Assembly: GCA_049999805.1 (NCBI GenBank)
Contig: JBNGIO010006317.1
Location: forward strand, 388,909 to 439,727
DNA: 50,819 bases
Source: Folioceros fuciformis
Taxonomy: Eukaryota; Anthocerotophyta; Anthocerotopsida; Anthocerotales
Direction of reading: 5' to 3'
How positions within the stretch are numbered: position 1 is the first letter of the stretch; every line of letters starts with the position of its first letter. The notes under the pieces were generated by a model. It saw only the letters and a list, made by a program, of their open reading frames with translations, was not told where the DNA came from and searched no databases. Positions 44,779 to 50,819 of this stretch are shown here, piece after piece. Made by a program: the position numbers and the translations under genes.

Positions 44779-45330
44779 GAGACTCCCGAGCTGCCAGGGC
44801 AGCCAGGGGGCTGCTGTGGTCTATTCCTGTTTCTCATGAGAGAATGAGATGGCCAACATTCCATAGGGGCATCGCTCTCACTTGTCCGGCTGAGTTTGTG
44901 ACGAAACCTTACCGAACAAGTCGTCCATCTCCTTAAAAAAGGATGTGCTTTCCTAGACAATGATGTGATGACTCGACCTTTCAAGAGCGGACACGACTCC
45001 GGGTGCGGGAAGTCCTTCCAACTCCGTGCACGCAACAACCATCAGCATATTGGTGGAGACTCCTGAGCTCCTACGAGCCTGCTGTGGCCTATCCCTGCCG
45101 CTTATGAGAGTGAGATTTGCCAACATTCCATAAACTCAACGCTCTAACTCGGCCAGTTGAGTAGATGTCAACACCTGATCAAACAAAGCGTCCATTTGCT
45201 GAAATAAAGGATGTGCTTTTCCTAAATCATGATGGGATGAAGCGATCTTTCAGGAGCCGACTTAACTCGAACTCTCCCCCCACCTCGTGCGGGGAATCCT
45301 TCAAACAACACGCACCACTCGCCAACCAGG
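44779..45330. repeat. Tandem duplication of a 278-bp segment
   Basis: Copy A (44779-45056) and copy B (45057-about 45330) both begin GAGACTCC. They share CTGCTGTGG, GCCAACATTCCATA, AAAGGATGTGCTTT, a GATGAC/GATGAAGCGA(C)CTTTCA region and TGCGGGGAATCCTTC-like stretches. Identity is imperfect, with small indels. No ORF spans both copies, so this looks like an older non-coding duplication. Confidence 0.75.
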
Positions 45331-46421
45331 AAGATATTTGCTGTGATACCTCCACCTCTTCTGATGACTGCAGTCTGGACCTCCACCCAACCAATGTATG
45401 TACTTAGCCACTAAGAAGCAAACACGCAACACACTTTGATGGGCGATTTACCAGACCACAGCTCAGTCCAGCTGCCATCGCCAATTCAACTTTGAGAAGC
45501 CCGCAGACATATTTGATGCTTCCACAAGACTGGATAGCAGAGTCTGGTATCCAGGGACTTTGGATCTCTCATAACCCAAGCCCTGACCCAGTCCCCGCAC
45601 GTTCATCCCGTTTCAGGACGCCCCCGCTTGCTTCGCAGCCGGCAGATCATCATTTCCTCGTGTCCTGAAATAAGGAAAGCGAGACAGTGACGCACCAGCC
45701 TCCGATGTCCTGCAATGCCACCCACTCTACCGAGCTAACGCAGTACGGACGTCGGGAAGGCCTTGCCCAATTCAAAGCTGCAACGGAAAGCGCGACTCAC
45801 GCTTGGCCGGACCAAGAAGGGACAGGGGCATTAATCGCCATAAAGATCAGCACGTGACGCAGCTCAATGAGATGGCAAGAAAGGAGGGGAGTCGGAAGCA
45901 GGCAAGAAGCCACAATGGCACCCCGACCCGCGGCCCGGAGACCGGGATCTCTTCACCACCCGATGGGCCGCGTTGCATGCTCCAACATGACATAGAGTGA
46001 AGATGGCGCCTGGCACGTCTACTAGGATTGCTGCCACTATTTATGTCCCGCTATGCCGCACGGAAGTGAAGACGTGAGTCGTCAAGCGAAGTGGAGGCGA
46101 GTGGAGTTTGGTGCTTCTCCCGCGCGCGATTCGAACTGTAATTGCTGCGAGACGACTGTGCCTTTCCCGCCTCAGCAATTCAGATTCTGCGGCGGCGGGT
46201 GAGTGAGTCGAGGCTCGGATTCTTGCTGCAATTCTGGATGCAGACGCAGCTAGGGATTGCAAGGGAGTGGCATGCGTGGAGAGCAGAATGGCGGGGAAAT
46301 TCCTGGTTTGATTTGCTTTGTTGTGGCCTGATTTGCTTCGGTGAGAGGTTTGGTTGAGCTTGGAAGGGGATTGTGTGCTAACACGGTTTTTATGTTGTTT
46401 CGTCTGATTCTCGCAGGCGAA
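45331..46421. other. GMD promoter and leader
   Basis: No separate gene was recognised. The start codon of GMD lies six bases after a TTCTCGCAG acceptor-like site (46408-46416), so the leader probably contains an intron. An open frame antisense to GMD exon 1 reaches 46041 but is a shadow of the real gene. Confidence 0.5.
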
Positions 46422-47708
<1,287 letters not shown>

Positions 47709-48145
47709 GTAGACAATTGTTTTTCACTCTCATTCTGTCACAACCCTGCCCTTCGCCTGGGAATGTCGTGCCAGTGGTGGGGTTTTGCAACTAGTCTAGG
47801 TGATATCTACAACCTGGAGCTGTAGGCTCTGAAAGTGTGTGGTAAAACGTAGCTCGTAGGCTTCGCTTCAGCACAGTGGCCCCTGAGCTTCAGCGGCCTC
47901 CTGTTTTGATGCTCCGGGCACTGGATGTTTGTTTTAGGTGGAGTAGCTGAGTCATCTCACTGTGATCAAGTTTTGACAAAATTTACTGCCATGAACGAGC
48001 AATGAATAGTACAAGACGTAGTCGTCGCTATTCATTACAGTACCTTTATACTCTGAAATTTGTCAGACCAGAGCGGAATCTCAGACTGAGAATTGACCAA
48101 GCTTAGAAACTGTACCTCCATCCGAGGGACGCGGGCATTCCATGG
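47709..48145. other. 3' flank of GMD
   Basis: Probable 3' UTR and spacer up to the left arm of the inverted repeat. No gene is seen. Confidence 0.5.
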
Positions 48146-48494
48146 AACACTTGGCCAGCGCCTAAACCTCACCCGAAGTTTATTACCTGCTTCTCGAGAG
48201 GCGTGCCTGGCCACCGGCTGCACTCTACCGGCTAGTTTTCAATCGTCGCCGGTTGTTGGCCAGGTTCGCACCAAACTCGTCCCCTACATACATTCCTGTG
48301 GTATATGTATGTACAGGTCTGTATGTGCTTTTATTTAGTCTTCTCCTCGCCACAACCAAATTTTAAGAGATGGAAAGAAAGTAGAGGTGATCTTAAGCAT
48401 GGTCTTGGTTTACATCAACTATGATCTTCGCAGTCACAGTTTCCAAGTCATCAACTCATAACTATGATCTCCACAGCTTCCACTCACTACAGGT

Positions 48495-48645
48495 GATAAC
48501 TATGATCTCCACGGCAGATCATAACTATGATCTCTATGATAGGTGATAACTATGATCTCTACGGTAGGTGATAACTATGATCTCTACGGTAGGTGATAAC
48601 TATGATCTCCACGGTAGGTGATGACTATGATCTCCACGGCTTTTA
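48495..48645. repeat. 25-bp minisatellite inside the inverted-repeat element
   Basis: The unit GATAACTATGATCTCYACGG followed by TAGGT repeats at 48545, 48570, 48595 and 48620 with exact 25-bp spacing. Looser copies lie upstream (about 48495 and 48519), and further ACTATGATCT copies occur from 48417. Confidence 0.85.
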
Positions 48646-49176
48646 CTCGCTACACCACTTTTAGAATTCTATCTCCACAATCAAGTATGCTCGGCTCCAC
48701 GGCTTGGAGCTTGCCTGTGCAAAAGTTCTCGGCTTCTTCCATGGCAGACACTTGTAGGCCTTACTTAAGGACTGGCCAGCAATCCTCCTAAGCAAATATT
48801 TGTCCCAAAATGCCTTTATCCTCGTGATCGAGTTGTCGACCCTAATTTATCTCTTGCTTAGAGCACTTCCCTCTTAATGAGTTCAAGCCCTCTTAATTTA
48901 CCTCTTGCTTAGAGCACTTTCCTCTAAATGCTACTATCAAGTTCAAGTTCTCCTTACAGAAAGAACCTAAGAACCTAAGGCAAGATGCTGCTGCAAGTTT
49001 TCAAACCCCAAGATATGTTCATGGGTGCACATTGGTGAGAAGCCCGTTTGAAGTAGTTGTGAGAAATAGACACTTGCACTGGACAAGAATGGTTAGCGGG
49101 AAATACTGCAAGTGACCTATTGCTCCATGAAATTGAGTCCTGAAGCCGTGCACTCATTGTAGAAACTGTGCATGTG

Positions 49177-49330
49177 CACTTGAGATGGGGTTGCTGAAGA
49201 CCCTTGAACTTGAAATCGGGGTTACTGAAGACCCTTGAAATGGAGATCGGGGTTGCTAAAGACCCTTGAACTTGAAATCGGGGTTGCTGAAAACCCTTGA
49301 ACTGGAGATGGGGTTGCTGAAGACCTTTTG
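49177..49330. repeat. 31-bp minisatellite inside the inverted-repeat element
   Basis: About five units contain GGGGTTGCTGAAGACCCTTG followed by AACTTGAAATC or AAATGGAGATC. On the minus strand an open frame reads repeated FKGLQQPHL-like segments, which arise from the repeat and are unlikely to be a real protein. Confidence 0.8.
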
Positions 49331-49728
49331 AGAACCATACAGGAAGACCTACTGCAGAATGCGCTAAGCCTAAGCCTTTGCATGGAACGAAAGATACGCT
49401 TGCTTTTACCCTAAACCCTAAAAGCATGAAGAGTAAAAGCTCATTCAAAACTCTATAGCCCGCGAATGCACTTGGCCGCTCAAGTGCAGCTTAGAGAGTA
49501 CGAAAGTCTTCAAACACAAATATGTATACCACATACATATTTCACAGGAATGTAGGGGGACGAGTTTGGTGCCAACCGGGCCAACAAACGACGATGGATT
49601 GAATTGAAAACTAATCGGTGGAGTGGAGGCCGGTGGCCGAGCACGTAATGACGAATCTTGCACGCCTCTCGAGAACAGGGTAATAAACTTCGGGTGAGGT
49701 TTAGGCGCGCTGGCGAACACTTGGCGCC

Positions 49729-50099
49729 TATGCAGAATGTTTGGTTTCGGTCGGTGCATGTACACTTTATGTCAGTATTTTAATTTTCTTCAACAGTCTT
49801 TTTAATGCTGGTGGGTTTTCGGTCTGCACGGCATGAGCTAAGTTGTACCGTGCGACGTTGCGTGATCGGCGAATTTCAAAGTCATGCAATGCGGTGAGCG
49901 AAACCGGAGATGGGAAGGCCGTGCCTTTGCCAGGTAGCATTCAAGACGTGTGAACTGTTGATTGCTTGGTAGACGGAGATGCGGGCAACAACAGCCGGGC
50001 CACGAAGATGTGGAGATGCGGGCCACGAAGACACTTCTCCAGAGTGTAGCAAAGCAAAGCACGGCTGGACGTCGTGCAGCGCAGAATGATATCTTGTGG
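49729..50099. other. Spacer before the ankyrin remnant
   Basis: No coding signal is visible. Repeated GGCCACGAAGA segments occur near 49998 and 50021. Confidence 0.4.
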
Positions 50100-50735
50100 T
50101 CGTTACCGAGCCCCTGCCCTACCTGAACATGAAAGCGAACGCCACCGACATTGGTCGCTGCACTCCTCTCCACTCCGCAACAGCCAGCGGCTATCTTGCC
50201 GTGCGCATGGCGTTGGTTGCTATGCCAGGAATACGTCTGAATGCAGTAACCCTGGGGGACCGGGCACGCTCTACACCTGCGAAACTCCGTTGCATCTGGC
50301 AGTCCACATGGAGAGGCTGGAGGTTGTGGAAGAGCTCTGCGCGCAACCTAGGGTGCGGGGCAACAAGAAGAACCTGCAAAACAGCACCCCGGTCGATCTG
50401 GCATGGGAGAAGCCGGGACAAAGTGCAGCCGACGAGATCCGGGAGCTGCTCTTGAGGCATCAGGATGTCCTGTAGAGGTGTAAGTGAGAGGCCTCTTCAA
50501 GGACCGCGATCTGTTGGCCAACGCGGTCCTGGTACGCGGTGCCATGATCGCTAGCGTCGCCTTCACCGGCATCGTCCAGCCTCCCGTCGCAGTGCAAGAC
50601 GCCTCCACGAGCACATCAAGGTTGGAGCAGAGAGTGGCCAAGCTATTCCTCATACCTCACAAGTTATCCTTCACCGTTTCCATCGCCATCTGTAGCCTCT
50701 GCGATCCACATGCTCTTGCCGATTGTGCGCAATGA
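50100..50735 (+). pseudogene. Ankyrin-repeat/PGG-type membrane protein, disrupted
   Basis: Three pieces in three different frames follow the order of plant ankyrin-PGG (ACD6-like) proteins. Ankyrin-repeat hallmarks are GRCTPLHSATASGYLAVRMA (about 50152-50214) and, after a frame change near 50250, CETPLHLAVHMERLEVVEEL (about 50277-50336). The latter continues to NSTPVDLAWE and a TAG/TGA-type end at 50475. A further frame (from about 50487) reads LFKDRDLLANAVLVRGAMIA with SVAFTGIVQPP, matching the first transmembrane helix of the PGG domain. No plausible introns connect the frames, so I read it as a decayed or mis-sequenced gene. It lacks the second to fourth helices of a normal PGG domain before the stop at 50735. 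Confidence 0.6.
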
Positions 50736-50819
50736 AGAAGAGCCGTTTACGGCGCACAAACGGAGAAGCAGGAATCCGGAGCAGAGTGCCATTCACTTGC
50801 TCCATATTCTCTATAACCT

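Larger units (their letters stand above)
48146..49728. mobile_element. Foldback-like element with about 170-210 bp inverted terminal arms
   Basis: The left arm (about 48146-48315) and the right arm (about 49520-49728) are imperfect reverse complements. Both contain CCTAAACCTCACCCGAAGTT, TCTCGAGAGGCGTGC, GGCCACCGGC, AGTTTTCAAT, CACCAAACTCGTCCCC and ATTCCTGTG in matching order. The 1.2-kb interior carries no transposase-like frame but two minisatellites. This is the architecture of foldback or MITE-like DNA elements. Alternatively it is an inverted duplication with later filler. Target-site duplications were not identified. Confidence 0.7.

Noticed and set aside
48975-49448. 157-codon minus-strand frame with QQPHL-like repeats
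   Set aside because: It is a direct product of the 31-bp minisatellite inside the inverted-repeat element.

Overview
The window is nuclear DNA of a land plant. It carries plant-type spliced genes (NAC factor, HKT transporter, REF/SRPP lipid-droplet proteins, plastid glutaredoxin, A/B-barrel stress protein, GDP-mannose dehydratase), GT-AG introns of mostly 60-170 bp, large intergenic spaces, a decayed Ty3/gypsy element and many minisatellites. Short introns, roughly balanced base composition and a moderately dense gene order suggest a non-seed plant (bryophyte or lycophyte). That is an inference; no single gene fixes the species. A run of exactly 100 N at 16564-16663 marks a scaffold gap.

Layout. 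1-7800: GC-rich DNA with no convincing gene, interrupted by an AT-rich insert (about 2100-3350) with one small unknown ORF. 7807-9216 (-): ESCRT-III subunit Snf7/VPS32, six exons. 9914-10266 (+): remnant resembling RNA polymerase I subunit RPA49. 11.6-17.5 kb: repeat island with a degenerate Ty3/gypsy pol on the minus strand (RNase H, integrase, PHD finger), a polypurine tract, a triplicated 151-156 bp unit where the LTR should be, and a 43-bp satellite containing the gap. 17510-19299 (-): double A/B-barrel (Dabb) protein whose last exon is not visible beside the repeat island. 19744-22797 (-): two tandem REF/SRPP genes. 24466-25652 (+): plastid-type CPYC glutaredoxin. 26138-28346 (+): large acidic repeat protein of unknown function with an ABRE-like site upstream. 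29023-29499 (+): small unknown protein. 29.5-32.2 kb: three minisatellites. 32196-37765 (-): complete 29-exon GH38 alpha-mannosidase. 38742-40615 (+): NAC factor. 41051-43334 (+): HKT/Trk-type cation transporter. 44395-44556 (+): 53-residue STMP1/DUF4535-like microprotein. 44779-45330: 278-bp tandem duplication. 46422-47708 (+): GDP-D-mannose 4,6-dehydratase. 48146-49728: inverted-repeat (foldback-like) structure filled with minisatellites. 50.1-50.7 kb (+): disrupted ankyrin-PGG gene.

How the genes relate. There are no operons. A stress theme runs through 17.5-28.3 kb: Dabb protein, two lipid-droplet proteins, redox glutaredoxin and a disordered protein behind an ABRE-like site. HKT (ion homeostasis) and NAC lie further on. 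GMD and alpha-mannosidase belong to sugar-nucleotide and glycan metabolism. Exon coordinates come from reading reading frames, splice consensus and family resemblance by eye; none is supported by transcripts.
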